DNA of 64,000 nt from Frigoribacterium sp. JB110 (GCF_900163665.1 NZ_FUIA01000025.1:124001-188000); one strand, 5' to 3'; numbered from the stretch's first letter, positions 1-8,581 are shown. A program made the numbers and translations. The notes: generated by a model from the letters alone, not told the origin.

Positions 1-181
1 TGCACTGGCCGTTTCCCGCGCCGGTCCTCCGTGAGGCACCCTTCGCTGGCCGCACCAACCGCAGATCCGCCGCCCGCGCGAGCCGCGCATCCGGACGATG
101 CCCCGAATTCCGCCGCTGGAGATCCGGTATTCCTACACAGCTGGGAATGTGTATGGTTGCCAGCGAAGAAAGGACGCCACC

Positions 182-3031
182 TTGGCAACAGGCAAGAAGC
201 TCGTCATCGTCGAGTCTCCGACGAAGATGAAGTCGATCCAGAGCTACCTCGGCGACGACTACGAGGTGCTCAGCTCGGTCGGTCACATCCGCGACCTCGC
301 GAACAAGCGAGACATCCCTGAGAAGGACCGCGCGGTGTACGGCAAGTACTCGATCGACGTCGACAACGGCTTCGAACCCTATTACGTGGTCAGCGACCGC
401 AAGACCAAGACGGTCACCGAACTCAAGCGTGCGCTGAAGGGTGCGAGCGAACTCCTGCTCGCCACTGATGAGGACCGCGAGGGCGAGGCCATCGCGTGGC
501 ACCTGCTCGAGACGCTGAAGCCGAAGGTCCCGGTCAAGCGGATGGTGTTCCACGAGATCACCAAGGACGCGATCCAGGCAGCGATCAGCAACACTCGCGA
601 ACTCGACATCTCTCTTGTCGACGCGCAGGAGACCCGCCGCGTGCTCGATCGCCTGTACGGCTGGGACGTCTCGCCGGTGCTGTGGCGCAAGGTCGGCAGC
701 GGCCGCGAAGGGCAGGCGCTCAGCGCGGGCCGCGTGCAGTCGGCGGCGACCCGGATGGTCGTCGACCGCGAGCGCGAGCGGATGGCTTTCGTGTCGGCCG
801 ACTACTGGGGCATCGATGCGACTGCAGCCAGGGCGGACGACGCCTTCCGCGTCAAGCTCGTGCGCCTCGACGGCGCCCCCGTCGCCGTCGGCCGTGACTT
901 CGGCGAGGACGGCAAGCTCAAGCGCGCCGTCGTCGTACTCGACGAGAAGGCGGCCACGGAGCTCGCCGCCGCCCTCGAGGCGGCGTCCGCGACGGTGACG
1001 AGCGTTGAGGCGAAGCCCGGCACCCGCCGCCCCTACGCGCCCTTCACCACGTCGACGCTGCAGCAGGAGGCCGGCCGCAAGCTCGGCATGACGGCGAAGA
1101 CGACGATGTCCGTCGCGCAGAGCCTGTACGAGCGCGGATACATCACCTATATGCGAACCGACTCGACCAACTTGTCGGCGCAGGCTGTCAAAGCCTCCCG
1201 CGAACTGGCCGTCGAGCTCTACGGCGACAAGGCCGTGCCGCTGAAGCCGCGCGTGTACGCGTCGAAGAGCCGCAACGCTCAGGAGGCGCACGAGGCGATC
1301 CGCCCGTCTGGTGACACCTTCCGCCGCCCGAGCCAGATCGGCGGCGAGCTCGGGCGCGACGAGAAGCGGATGTACGACCTGATCTGGAAGCGCACCGTCG
1401 CCAGCCAGATGTCCGACGCGAAGCTCGAGACGACCACTGTCACGCTCGAGACTGAGACGGACGGGAAGCGGGCCGAGTTCACGGCATCCGGCACCGTCTA
1501 CACCTTCAAGGGCTTCCTCGAGGCCTACGAAGAAGGGCGCGACGAGACGCGTGCCGACGCCGACAAGGGAGCAGACCAGCAGCTGCCGAAGGTCGAGACC
1601 GGTGACGCGCTGAGCCTCGGCGAGCCCGAGGCGAAGGGGCACCAGACGAGCCCGAAGCCCCGCTACACCGAGGCGACGCTGGTGAAGGTGCTCGAGGAGC
1701 GCGGCATCGGCCGGCCTTCCACCTTCGCCAGCATCATCGGCGTGATCCTCGACCGCGGCTACGTCGTCAAGCGCGGGCAGGCGCTCGTGCCGACCTGGCT
1801 CGCCTTCAGCGTCACACGGCTGCTCGAGGAGCACTTCGCCGAGCTGATCGACTACGACTTCACGGCCAACCTCGAGAACGACCTCGACGCCATCGCCCGT
1901 GGCGAGGAGGAGCGGCCGGAATGGCTCAAGTCCTTCTACTACGGCGGTGAGGGGCACCCCGGCCTGCGCAACATCGTCGACAACCTCGGCGAGATCGACG
2001 CGCGCGAGATCAACGCGACGCGGATCACCGACGTGGCCACACTCCGCTTCGGACGCTACGGGCCCTACCTCGAGATCGTCGATCCGGCGCAGCCCGAAGC
2101 GAAGCCGCGCATCGTGAACGTTCCGGAGGAACTGGCTCCGGATGAGCTCACGCCCGAGAAAGCGCAGGAGCTGATCGACGCGCCTGTGGCCGGCAACCGC
2201 GTGCTGGGTGAGAACCCTGCGACGGGCAAGGTCGTGGTCGTCAAGGACGGCCGCTTCGGCCCGTACCTGCAGGAAGAGGACCCGGTCGACCCGGATGCGG
2301 TCGATGCGGCCACCGGCGAGGTCGAGGAGAAGCCGAAGAAGCGCACGGCGAAGAAGGATGAGCCGAAGCCGCGTCGCGCGTCGCTTTTCAAGTCGATGTC
2401 GCCGGAGACGATCGACCTCGACACGGCGATCACGCTGCTCGACCTGCCGCGCCCCGTCGGGGAGGACCCGGACAGCGGCGAGACGATCACCGCGCAGAAC
2501 GGCAGGTACGGCCCGTATCTGAAGAAGGGCGCGGATTCGCGCTCGCTGCAGACCGAGGATCAGATCTTCGACATCACGCTCGACGAGGCGCTCGAGATCT
2601 ACAAGCAGCCGAAGTACGGCGCCAGACGCGCCGCCGCGGCGCTGAAGGAATTCGACAACGACCCTGTCAGCGAGAAGCCGCTGAAGGTGCGCGACGGCAG
2701 GTTCGGCCCGTATGTGACCGACGGCGAGACGAACGCGACGATCCCGCGCGGTGAGCAGGTCGATGAGATCACGTTCGAGCGCGCCGTGCAGCTGATCGCC
2801 GACAAGCGCGCCAAGGGCCCGGCGAAGAAGCGCACGACGACGCGCAAGTCGCCCGCGAAGGCGCCGACGAAGAAGGCCTCAACAGCGAAATCGTCCACAG
2901 CGAAGAAGGCCTCGTCGACCACGAAGTCGGCTTCGACCACGAAGAAGTCTTCGACTGCGGCCAAGTCGTCAACCGCGGCCAAGAAATCGACGACGACCAA
3001 GAAGTCGACGGCGGCCGAGAAGACGTCGTGA
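182..3031 (+). CDS. topA: DNA topoisomerase I (type IA)
   Basis: Relaxes negatively supercoiled DNA through a transient 5'-phosphotyrosine. The N-terminal TOPRIM domain is clear (KKLVIVESPTK near residue 4, then LLATDEDREGEAIAW) and the active-site tyrosine lies in YITYMRTDS at about residue 323. The C-terminal half carries the RFGPYL-type repeats of actinobacterial TopA. It ends in about 70 residues almost entirely of K, S, T and A, a basic DNA-binding tail. The TTG at 182 is chosen because AAAGGA lies 7 nt upstream and the protein then begins MATGKKLVIVE as usual; an in-frame ATG at 98 would add 28 atypical residues. 949 aa. Its stop overlaps the tmk start. Confidence 0.96.
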   Translation: MATGKKLVIVESPTKMKSIQSYLGDDYEVLSSVGHIRDLANKRDIPEKDRAVYGKYSIDVDNGFEPYYVVSDRKTKTVTELKRALKGASELLLATDEDREGEAIAWHLLETLKPKVPVKRMVFHEITKDAIQAAISNTRELDISLVDAQETRRVLDRLYGWDVSPVLWRKVGSGREGQALSAGRVQSAATRMVVDRERERMAFVSADYWGIDATAARADDAFRVKLVRLDGAPVAVGRDFGEDGKLKRAVVVLDEKAATELAAALEAASATVTSVEAKPGTRRPYAPFTTSTLQQEAGRKLGMTAKTTMSVAQSLYERGYITYMRTDSTNLSAQAVKASRELAVELYGDKAVPLKPRVYASKSRNAQEAHEAIRPSGDTFRRPSQIGGELGRDEKRMYDLIWKRTVASQMSDAKLETTTVTLETETDGKRAEFTASGTVYTFKGFLEAYEEGRDETRADADKGADQQLPKVETGDALSLGEPEAKGHQTSPKPRYTEATLVKVLEERGIGRPSTFASIIGVILDRGYVVKRGQALVPTWLAFSVTRLLEEHFAELIDYDFTANLENDLDAIARGEEERPEWLKSFYYGGEGHPGLRNIVDNLGEIDAREINATRITDVATLRFGRYGPYLEIVDPAQPEAKPRIVNVPEELAPDELTPEKAQELIDAPVAGNRVLGENPATGKVVVVKDGRFGPYLQEEDPVDPDAVDAATGEVEEKPKKRTAKKDEPKPRRASLFKSMSPETIDLDTAITLLDLPRPVGEDPDSGETITAQNGRYGPYLKKGADSRSLQTEDQIFDITLDEALEIYKQPKYGARRAAAALKEFDNDPVSEKPLKVRDGRFGPYVTDGETNATIPRGEQVDEITFERAVQLIADKRAKGPAKKRTTTRKSPAKAPTKKASTAKSSTAKKASSTTKSASTTKKSSTAAKSSTAAKKSTTTKKSTAAEKTS

Positions 3032-3726
3032 TGCCCGGCCCTTTCGGCGGGGCCTCGACCGGGGGAGCGCCCGTGCCGGCATCTGGTGGGCTCTGGATCA
3101 CGTTCGAGGGCGGCGACGGGTCGGGAAAGACCACCCAGGCGGGCCTGCTGCAGGAATGGCTGGAGAGTGCGGGTCGCACCGTGGTGCGCACCCGTGAGCC
3201 GGGCGGCACGGCGGTGGGACACAGCATCCGCGAGATCGTGCTGCATCACAAGGCGTCGGGAGACGGCGCGGACGGCGCCGACATCGGTGCGCGTGCCGAG
3301 GCACTGCTGTTCGCCGCGGATCGCGCGCACCACATCGACGCGCTGGTGCGGCCCGCCCTCGAGCGCGGCGAGGTCGTGATCCAGGACCGCTACCTCGACT
3401 CGTCCGTGGCCTACCAGGGTGTGGGCCGTGTGCTCGATCCTGACGAGATCCGCGACCTCTCGCTGTGGGCGACCGAGGGCGCGCTTCCCGACCTCACGGT
3501 GCTGCTTGACATCGACGCCGCATCGGCCCGCACCAGGCTCGACGCGGACGACAAGCCGTTCGACCGGATGGAGTCGCAGCGCGACGCCTTCCACACCAGG
3601 GTGCGCGAGGCGTTCCTCGCGCTCGCCGAGGCTGAGCCTGAGCGGTTCGTCGTCGTCGACGCGACCCTGCCGCCGGAAGAGATCGCCGCCCGCGTGCGCG
3701 CCCGCGTCGCCGGCCTGATCGGCTGA
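3031..3726 (+). CDS. tmk: Thymidylate kinase
   Basis: Phosphorylates dTMP to dTDP in dTTP synthesis. The Walker A motif GGDGSGKTT follows a short Gly/Pro-rich leader. The DRYLDSSVAYQG motif (DR[YH] signature) and REPGGT are present, and the length of about 231 aa fits the family. The ATG at 3031 shares a base with the topA stop (TGATG), so translation is probably coupled; a GTG at 3028 is an equally possible start. topA-tmk-holB is a common actinobacterial order. The N-terminal extension MPGPFGGASTGGAPVPASGG is low-complexity and is not part of the catalytic fold. Confidence 0.95.
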   Translation: MPGPFGGASTGGAPVPASGGLWITFEGGDGSGKTTQAGLLQEWLESAGRTVVRTREPGGTAVGHSIREIVLHHKASGDGADGADIGARAEALLFAADRAHHIDALVRPALERGEVVIQDRYLDSSVAYQGVGRVLDPDEIRDLSLWATEGALPDLTVLLDIDAASARTRLDADDKPFDRMESQRDAFHTRVREAFLALAEAEPERFVVVDATLPPEEIAARVRARVAGLIG

Positions 3727-3780
3727 GCGCCGTCGCGGCGGCGCGGAAGGCGCGGTGCGGGGCGCGTTATGCGGTGGTGC

Positions 3781-3838
3781 TTCGTTTGCGTCGTTGTCGG
3801 TGTCTGTGGGGGTATACCCCGCGTTCGGCGCAAACGAA
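3781..3838. repeat. Nested palindromes between tmk and holB
   Basis: A perfect 10-bp inverted repeat (TTCGTTTGCG at 3781-3790, CGCAAACGAA at 3829-3838) encloses a perfect 12-bp palindrome GGGGTATACCCC (3809-3820). The element lies 55 nt after the tmk stop in an otherwise gene-free 198 bp. It could be a terminator stem without a T-run, or an operator. No function is assigned. Confidence 0.7.
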
Positions 3839-3912
3839 CGCGGCGGGCGACGCGCGGCACGGCGGTGCGGCGGTGCGGCGGTGCGGGGCGCGGCGGCGTC
3901 GGACGTCGCCGG

Positions 3913-3918
3913 TAGGCT
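3913..3918 (+). promoter_or_regulatory. -10 box for leaderless holB transcript
   Basis: TAGGCT ends 6 nt before the holB ATG (3925), and no Shine-Dalgarno sequence lies upstream. A start point 6-7 nt after the box would fall on the ATG. The same geometry occurs at 33110, 37130 and 52724. No convincing -35 was seen. Confidence 0.55.
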
Positions 3919-3924
3919 TTGCGT

Positions 3925-5082
3925 ATGACTTCAGTTGCCGCGGCGGAGCTCCCTTGGGGCGACGTGTGGGGCCAGCACGAGGCGGTCAGCACGCTGCAGC
4001 GCGCGGCGCACGACGAGGGATCACCGGCGCATGCCTGGCTCATCACCGGCCCACCGGGCTCCGGCCGCTCCACGCTCGCGCAGGCGTTCGCGGCGGCGCT
4101 CATCGCGAACGCGCCCGATGACCACGCGACCATGCGCCAGGTGCTCGCGGGCACCCATCCGGACCTCATGGCGCTGCGCACTGAAGGCGTCATCATCACG
4201 ATCAAGCAGGCGCGCGCGCTCGTCGAGCGGTCGTACTTCGGGCCGTCGCTCGGCCGATACCGCGTGATCGTGATGGAAGACGCCGACCGGATGACTGAGC
4301 GCACGTCGAACGTGCTGCTCAAAGCTCTTGAAGAGCCACCTGAGCAGACCATCTGGCTGCTGTGCGCCCCGAGCGAGGCGGACCTGCTGCCGACGATCCG
4401 CTCGCGGGTGCGCACCCTGCGACTGCGCGAGCCAGAGGTCGACGACGTGGCTCGGCTGATCGTGGAGCGCACGGGCGCGGACGTCGATGTCGCCGAGCAG
4501 GCGGCGCGGCACTCGCAGCGGCACATCGGCATGGCACAGCGGCTCGCGACCGACACTGCGTCGCGCCAGAGGCGCGACGAGAGCCTGCGCGCGGTGCTCG
4601 GAGGCCGCACGATCGGCGACGTCGTCGAGGTCGCCGGCCGCATCGTGCAGGCAGCCACCGACGATGCCAAGGCGCTGACCGCCGAGCGCGACGAGGCCGA
4701 GCGGGCATCGCTGCTGCGCACCGTCGGCGTGCCGGAGGGATCGCGCGTGCCGCCAGCGGTGCGCGCGCAGATCCAGGCGCTGGAGGAGGACCAGAAGCGC
4801 CGCGCGACGCGGAGCCTGCGCGACGGGCTCGATCGCGTGCTCACCGACATGCAGTCCGTGTACCGCGACGTCGTCATGCTGCAGCACGACCGCCAGGAGG
4901 GCATCATCAATCTCGAAGTGATCGACGATCTGCGCCGGGTGGCGGGGGAGTGGAGCCAGGAGCGCACTCTGCGCGTGCTCGACCACATCACCGACACGCG
5001 TGCCGCGATCGAGCAGAATGCACAGCCCGCGCTGGCGCTGGAGAGTCTGCTGGTCACCGTCGTGAGCGGGAACCGGCTGTGA
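3925..5082 (+). CDS. holB: DNA polymerase III delta' subunit
   Basis: Clamp-loader AAA+ subunit. It opens with WGQHEAV, has a P-loop of the form GPPGSGRST (Arg where active ATPases have Lys, as expected for the non-hydrolysing delta'), YRVIVMEDADRM (Walker B position) and NVLLKALEEPPEQT (sensor/arginine-finger region). The cysteine cluster that usually follows the P-loop in this family is missing: the stretch reads NAPDDHATMRQVLAGTHPDL. The ATG at 3925 follows a TAGGCT box by 6 nt, suggesting a leaderless message; an in-frame TTG lies at 3919. 385 aa. The stop overlaps the next gene by 4 nt. Confidence 0.9.
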   Translation: MTSVAAAELPWGDVWGQHEAVSTLQRAAHDEGSPAHAWLITGPPGSGRSTLAQAFAAALIANAPDDHATMRQVLAGTHPDLMALRTEGVIITIKQARALVERSYFGPSLGRYRVIVMEDADRMTERTSNVLLKALEEPPEQTIWLLCAPSEADLLPTIRSRVRTLRLREPEVDDVARLIVERTGADVDVAEQAARHSQRHIGMAQRLATDTASRQRRDESLRAVLGGRTIGDVVEVAGRIVQAATDDAKALTAERDEAERASLLRTVGVPEGSRVPPAVRAQIQALEEDQKRRATRSLRDGLDRVLTDMQSVYRDVVMLQHDRQEGIINLEVIDDLRRVAGEWSQERTLRVLDHITDTRAAIEQNAQPALALESLLVTVVSGNRL

Positions 5083-6611
5083 GGGCAGGCAGACCGAAGC
5101 GGCGCATCGCGGCGGCCGCTGCGGTGCTCGCGGCCGGAGCGATGCTGCTTTCCGGATGCCTCTCGGCATTCATCCCCGAGCGTCCGGCCGATCCCGCGCC
5201 CGTCACCGACGGCGTGCCGAGCGAACTGATCGAGTTCTACGACCAGCCGCCGCAGTGGCAGGACTGCGGTCCCGATCTGCAGTGCGCGACCATCACCGCT
5301 CCGCTCGACTGGCATGATCCGGCGCGGGGCGAGATCGACCTCGCCCTCACGCGCTACCTCGCCGAGCAGGGTGCTCCTGACGGCTCGCTGCTCACCAACC
5401 CCGGCGGGCCGGGCGCCAGCGGCGTCAGCTTCGTGCAGTCCAGCGCGCAGTACCTGTTCGCCGACGACGTGCGCGCCGCATACGACATCGTCGGCTTCGA
5501 CCCGCGCGGCGTCGGCGAGTCGACGGCGGTCGAATGCCTCGACGACGCCGCGATGGATTCCTACCTCTACGACCTGCCGGAGGGCGAACGCGGCAGTGCG
5601 GAGTGGGAGCGCGAGCTCGAGAAGTCGAATGCCGACTTCGCTGCGGGCTGCGAGGAGAACACCGGCGACCTGCTCGAGTTCATCACGACCGAGCAGGCGG
5701 CCCGCGACCTCGACCTGATCCGGGCCGTGCTCGGTGAGAACGAGCTGCGCTACCTCGGCTTCTCGTACGGCACGTTCCTCGGCGCGACCTACGCGAACCT
5801 GTTCCCGGAGCGGGCAGGGCACCTGGTGCTCGATGCGGCCATAGATCCATCCGTGCCCAGCGCGATGGTCGGCGCCGTGCAGGGCGTCGGGTTCGAGGAC
5901 GCTCTGCGCGCGTACCTCGCGGACTGCGGCGACGGCGGGCAGTGTCCGTTCCCCGGGAACGTCGACGACGGCATGGCAGATCTGGGCGCGCTGCTCGCCG
6001 AGGTCGATGACAGACCTCTCGTCGGAGCGGACGGCCGTGAACTCGGCGCCGACACGCTGGTGACGGCGATCATCTCTTCGCTGTACAGTCCTCTCTCCTG
6101 GCCCGATCTCACCGCCGCGCTGGAGGGAGCGCAGCAGGGCGACGCCTCCGGTGCCTTCGCGCTCGCTGACATGTACAACGACCGCGTCAACGGCACGTAT
6201 GTCGCGAACACGACCGAGGCGTTCTCCGCCTACAACTGTATGGACTATCCGGTTTCGACTGCGGCGGAGACCGACGCGGCCGATGAACTGATGTCAGAGA
6301 ACGCACCCACGATCGCGCCGTACTGGTCGGGGCCCGATCTGTGCGAGCAGTGGCCGCACGAGCCGACGGGCACACGGGACCGGATCACCGCCGAGGGCGC
6401 GGCGCCGATCCTCGTGGTCGGCACGACAGGGGATCCTGCGACGCCGTATCAATGGGCCGAGGCGCTCGCGGAGCAGCTCGACAGCGGCACCCTGATCACG
6501 TTCGAGGGCGAGGGGCACGGCGGGTACGGCAACAGTGCGTGCATCAACGACGCTGTCGGCGATTTTCTCATCGACGGCACGGTGCCGGATGACGGGCTCC
6601 GCTGCCAGTGA
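5079..6611 (+). CDS. Secreted alpha/beta-hydrolase lipoprotein (tripeptidyl aminopeptidase-like)
   Basis: Member of the secreted actinobacterial alpha/beta-hydrolase family related to SlpD/SlpE tripeptidyl aminopeptidases. The GTG at 5079 overlaps the holB stop (GTGA) and opens a signal peptide with lipobox LLSGC (Cys27), predicting a membrane-anchored lipoprotein. The catalytic triad can be placed: Ser229 in GFSYGT, Asp452 in GDPATP and His480 in GHGGYG. TNPGGPGASG forms the oxyanion region and the TAP-like C-terminal domain is complete. 510 aa. Its natural peptide or ester substrate cannot be told from the sequence. The same frame stays open back to 4362, but that part lies inside holB. Confidence 0.85.
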   Translation: MRAGRPKRRIAAAAAVLAAGAMLLSGCLSAFIPERPADPAPVTDGVPSELIEFYDQPPQWQDCGPDLQCATITAPLDWHDPARGEIDLALTRYLAEQGAPDGSLLTNPGGPGASGVSFVQSSAQYLFADDVRAAYDIVGFDPRGVGESTAVECLDDAAMDSYLYDLPEGERGSAEWERELEKSNADFAAGCEENTGDLLEFITTEQAARDLDLIRAVLGENELRYLGFSYGTFLGATYANLFPERAGHLVLDAAIDPSVPSAMVGAVQGVGFEDALRAYLADCGDGGQCPFPGNVDDGMADLGALLAEVDDRPLVGADGRELGADTLVTAIISSLYSPLSWPDLTAALEGAQQGDASGAFALADMYNDRVNGTYVANTTEAFSAYNCMDYPVSTAAETDAADELMSENAPTIAPYWSGPDLCEQWPHEPTGTRDRITAEGAAPILVVGTTGDPATPYQWAEALAEQLDSGTLITFEGEGHGGYGNSACINDAVGDFLIDGTVPDDGLRCQ

Positions 6612-6734
6612 CCCTGCACCGTCCGGAGGCGGCGCCGCGCGACGACCGTGCCACGCGCGGGCGTCGGTCCCGATTCGTTGCGCGGGTGGACATCCGGTAT
6701 GCTTGTTCATCGTGCCGCTGACGCGGTCACAGAC

Positions 6735-6807
6735 GCCGCCTTAGCTCAGTCGGTAGAGCGATTCACTCGTAATGAATAGGTCGCCGGTTCGATTCCGGCA
6801 GGCGGCT
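6735..6807 (+). tRNA. tRNA-Thr (CGT)
   Basis: Complete cloverleaf. Acceptor GCCGCCT pairs with AGGCGGC, the anticodon loop CTCGTAA sits between ATTCA and TGAAT, and the T arm is GCCGG-TTCGATT-CCGGC. The discriminator is T and CCA is not encoded. A TATGCT box at 6698-6703 is the likely -10. The 3' half is duplicated at 8492. Confidence 0.95.
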
Positions 6808-6849
6808 CAACAAGGCCCTCGGTCCCTTTCGGGATCGAGGGCCTTCTGC
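6759..6849 (+). repeat. Direct repeat copy 1 (putative attL, in tRNA-Thr)
   Basis: Runs from the anticodon stem of tRNA-Thr through its 3' end and terminator. Aligned with 8492-8581 it shows 6 substitutions and one 1-nt indel in 91 columns (84 identical). Such a tRNA 3'-half repeat is the usual footprint of site-specific integration. Confidence 0.75.
6814..6843 (+). terminator. Rho-independent terminator of tRNA-Thr
   Basis: A 13-bp stem (GGCCCTCGGTCCC with GGGATCGAGGGCC, one G-T pair) closes a TTTC loop and is followed by TTCT. It starts 7 nt after the tRNA. A variant copy with a compensated base pair follows the repeat at 8492. Confidence 0.85.
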
Positions 6850-6877
6850 ATTGTGGCGGCTGAGATGTCAGAGTTGA

Positions 6878-6927
6878 CTGACACCCGAGTTGATGTCAGA
6901 CTTCTCTGACATCAACTCGGGTGTCAG
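6878..6927. promoter_or_regulatory. hipBA operator: perfect 23-bp inverted repeat
   Basis: Two perfect 23-nt arms (6878-6900 and 6905-6927) separated by CTTC. Each contains GATGTCAGA/TCTGACATC, and a third GATGTCAGA lies just upstream at 6864-6872. The element ends 21 nt before the hipB ATG. HipB proteins repress their own operon by binding such palindromes, so autoregulation is likely. Confidence 0.7.
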
Positions 6928-6948
6928 ATTCTGCGGACAGGGGTGCTC

Positions 6949-7161
6949 ATGCTCGTTGTCACTCCGTCCGACTGGGGCAACATCGTACGCGACCGTCGAC
7001 GGGATCAAGGACTGTCGCAAGCGCAGCTCGCCGAGGAGATCGGCATGAGTAGGCAGTGGATCGTGCGCTTCGAGAACGGCTACGCCTCAACGGCGACGCT
7101 CGAGCTTCTCGTGCGTATGGCTGACGTCCTCGAACTCGACGTGGAGTTGAACCCCTCATGA
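6949..7161 (+). CDS. hipB: HipB antitoxin, XRE-family repressor
   Basis: A 70-aa DNA-binding protein with one helix-turn-helix (LSQAQLAEEIGMSRQWIVRFENG at about residues 24-46, typical of HTH_3). It is predicted to neutralise HipA and repress the operon through the 23-bp inverted repeat just upstream. ATG 6949 has AGGGG 5 nt upstream; the in-frame GTG at 6943 is an alternative start. It overlaps hipA by ATGA, the usual antitoxin-first, coupled arrangement. Confidence 0.88.
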   Translation: MLVVTPSDWGNIVRDRRRDQGLSQAQLAEEIGMSRQWIVRFENGYASTATLELLVRMADVLELDVELNPS

Positions 7162-8462
7162 CGAGTCAGCTGACCGCATACATCGACTCTGCTCGGGTCG
7201 GCTGGTTCTTGCGCGAGAGCAGCGGCGGTATCCGATTCGTCTACGATGACGACTGGCGAGCGAGCGCAGGTCGATTGGAACTGACGCTGTCCATGCCGAA
7301 GTCACGGCGTCAGCACGACGGCGAAGCACCAGCGAACTTCTTGTGGAATCTGCTGCCGGACAATGAGGCCGTGCTCGAGCGATGGGGCGCCCGGTTCGGC
7401 GTCAGCCCACGCAACCCGATGAGTCTTCTCTCGCACGTGGGGATGGATACTGCCGGCGCCGTTCAGTTGAGCGAATCGGACGCGACCGACTTGCCTGGTG
7501 AGGGTGCGTTGGAGGCGATCTCGGATGAGGACCTCGCCGCCCATATCCGTCAATTGCGCAAGGACCCGTCGGACTGGTTGCTTCCTGGTCATAGCCAAGG
7601 CGCCTTCTCTCTGGCTGGGGCGCAATCGAAGTTCACTCTTGCGCGAATCGACGGCGCATGGGCGGTCCCGACGGGGCGCTCTGCGTCCACGCACATCTTC
7701 AAGCCGGGGATCCAGGGGCTGGAGTTCGGTGATCTGAACGAGCACCTGACGATGTCTGCAGCGGCGGCCGCGGGGCTCGACGTCGCGGAGAGCCGTATTC
7801 TTCGAGTCGGCGGCGAACACGCGATCGTCGTTGAGCGGTACGACCGAGTCACCGACCAGAGCGGAAGCGTTTCGCGCGTGCACCAGGAGGATCTCGCCCA
7901 AGCGCTCGGCGTGCATCCGGCGCTCAAGTATCAGGCCGAAGGCGGGCCAGGCGTGCACGGCGTCATGAACGCGATTCTCGGGAGCCGTGGACGCGACTCA
8001 GCGAAGAGCGCCTCAGCGTTCGTCGACGCGGTGCTCTTCAACTGGATCGCCCTCGGTACCGATGCCCACGCGAAGAACTACTCCCTGATCCACGATCCTC
8101 GAAGAGGACCGCGCCTGGCGCCGCTCTACGACGTGACCTCGGCGCTGCCTTATCCAGCGTTCAACAATCGCAACGCTCGCTTCGCGATGTCCTTCGACAG
8201 GCGGTACAAGGACTTCGAGATCGAGCTCAGGCACGTCGTGAGGGAATGTGCGCGCGCGGGACTCGGCCCGGATGACGTGATCGATCGGCTGCGCAGCTTG
8301 ATCGCCCGCGTTCCAGACGCGTTCTCGTCCGCGAAGGCGGAGTCGGAGCTGGACGGCGACGAGGCTGCTTTCGCCGGGCGTCTTGTGAACGCGGCGGAGA
8401 GTCGCGTGAACCGTCTGCGGCGTGAGATCAGGCGATGGCGCGGCGACGACCTCGACGGCTGA
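7158..8462 (+). CDS. hipA: HipA toxin, Ser/Thr kinase
   Basis: Persistence-type kinase; in the known family HipA phosphorylates glutamyl-tRNA synthetase and stalls translation. All expected blocks are present: an N-terminal couple_hipA region with FLWNLLPDN, the SLAGAQSKF nucleotide-binding loop (about residue 150), STHIFKPG with the ATP-anchoring Lys, NEHLTM, VERYDR, the catalytic GTDAHAKNYS (Asp302) and PLYDVTS (metal-binding Asp). At 434 aa it is full length with no frame damage, so the toxin should be active. It is co-transcribed with hipB. Confidence 0.92.
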   Translation: MTSQLTAYIDSARVGWFLRESSGGIRFVYDDDWRASAGRLELTLSMPKSRRQHDGEAPANFLWNLLPDNEAVLERWGARFGVSPRNPMSLLSHVGMDTAGAVQLSESDATDLPGEGALEAISDEDLAAHIRQLRKDPSDWLLPGHSQGAFSLAGAQSKFTLARIDGAWAVPTGRSASTHIFKPGIQGLEFGDLNEHLTMSAAAAAGLDVAESRILRVGGEHAIVVERYDRVTDQSGSVSRVHQEDLAQALGVHPALKYQAEGGPGVHGVMNAILGSRGRDSAKSASAFVDAVLFNWIALGTDAHAKNYSLIHDPRRGPRLAPLYDVTSALPYPAFNNRNARFAMSFDRRYKDFEIELRHVVRECARAGLGPDDVIDRLRSLIARVPDAFSSAKAESELDGDEAAFAGRLVNAAESRVNRLRREIRRWRGDDLDG

Positions 8463-8491
8463 GGCGTTGAGAGCGGACGGCGGTCGCGAGA

Positions 8492-8581
8492 CGATTCACT
8501 CGTAGTGAACAGGTCGCCGGTTCGATTCCGGTAGGTGGCTCAACAGGCCCTCGGTTCCTTTCGGGACCGAGGGCCTTCTGC
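8492..8581 (+). repeat. Direct repeat copy 2 (putative attR; tRNA-Thr 3'-half remnant)
   Basis: Repeats the tRNA-Thr sequence from the anticodon stem to the terminator, 30 nt after the hipA stop. The acceptor 5' strand and D arm are absent, so it cannot make a tRNA. The terminator stem is intact with a compensatory change (GGTTCC/GGGACC) and probably terminates hipBA. Confidence 0.75.

Larger units (their letters stand above)
6850..8491 (+). mobile_element. Putative hipBA mini-island at tRNA-Thr
   Basis: The 1.64 kb between the two tRNA-Thr repeats holds only an operator-like inverted repeat, hipB and hipA. No integrase or recombination gene is present, so if it integrated as an element it is now a stripped remnant or a non-autonomous passenger. 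The boundary repeats and the toxin-antitoxin cargo are seen directly; the mobility is inferred. Confidence 0.6.

Noticed and set aside
3411..5822. 803-codon open frame on the minus strand
   Set aside because: It lies wholly antisense to tmk, holB and the hydrolase, whose motifs are unambiguous; long antisense frames are expected at this GC content.
8492..8565. Second tRNA-Thr gene
   Set aside because: Only the anticodon stem to the 3' end is present; the acceptor 5' strand and D arm are missing and the acceptor 3' strand is mutated.
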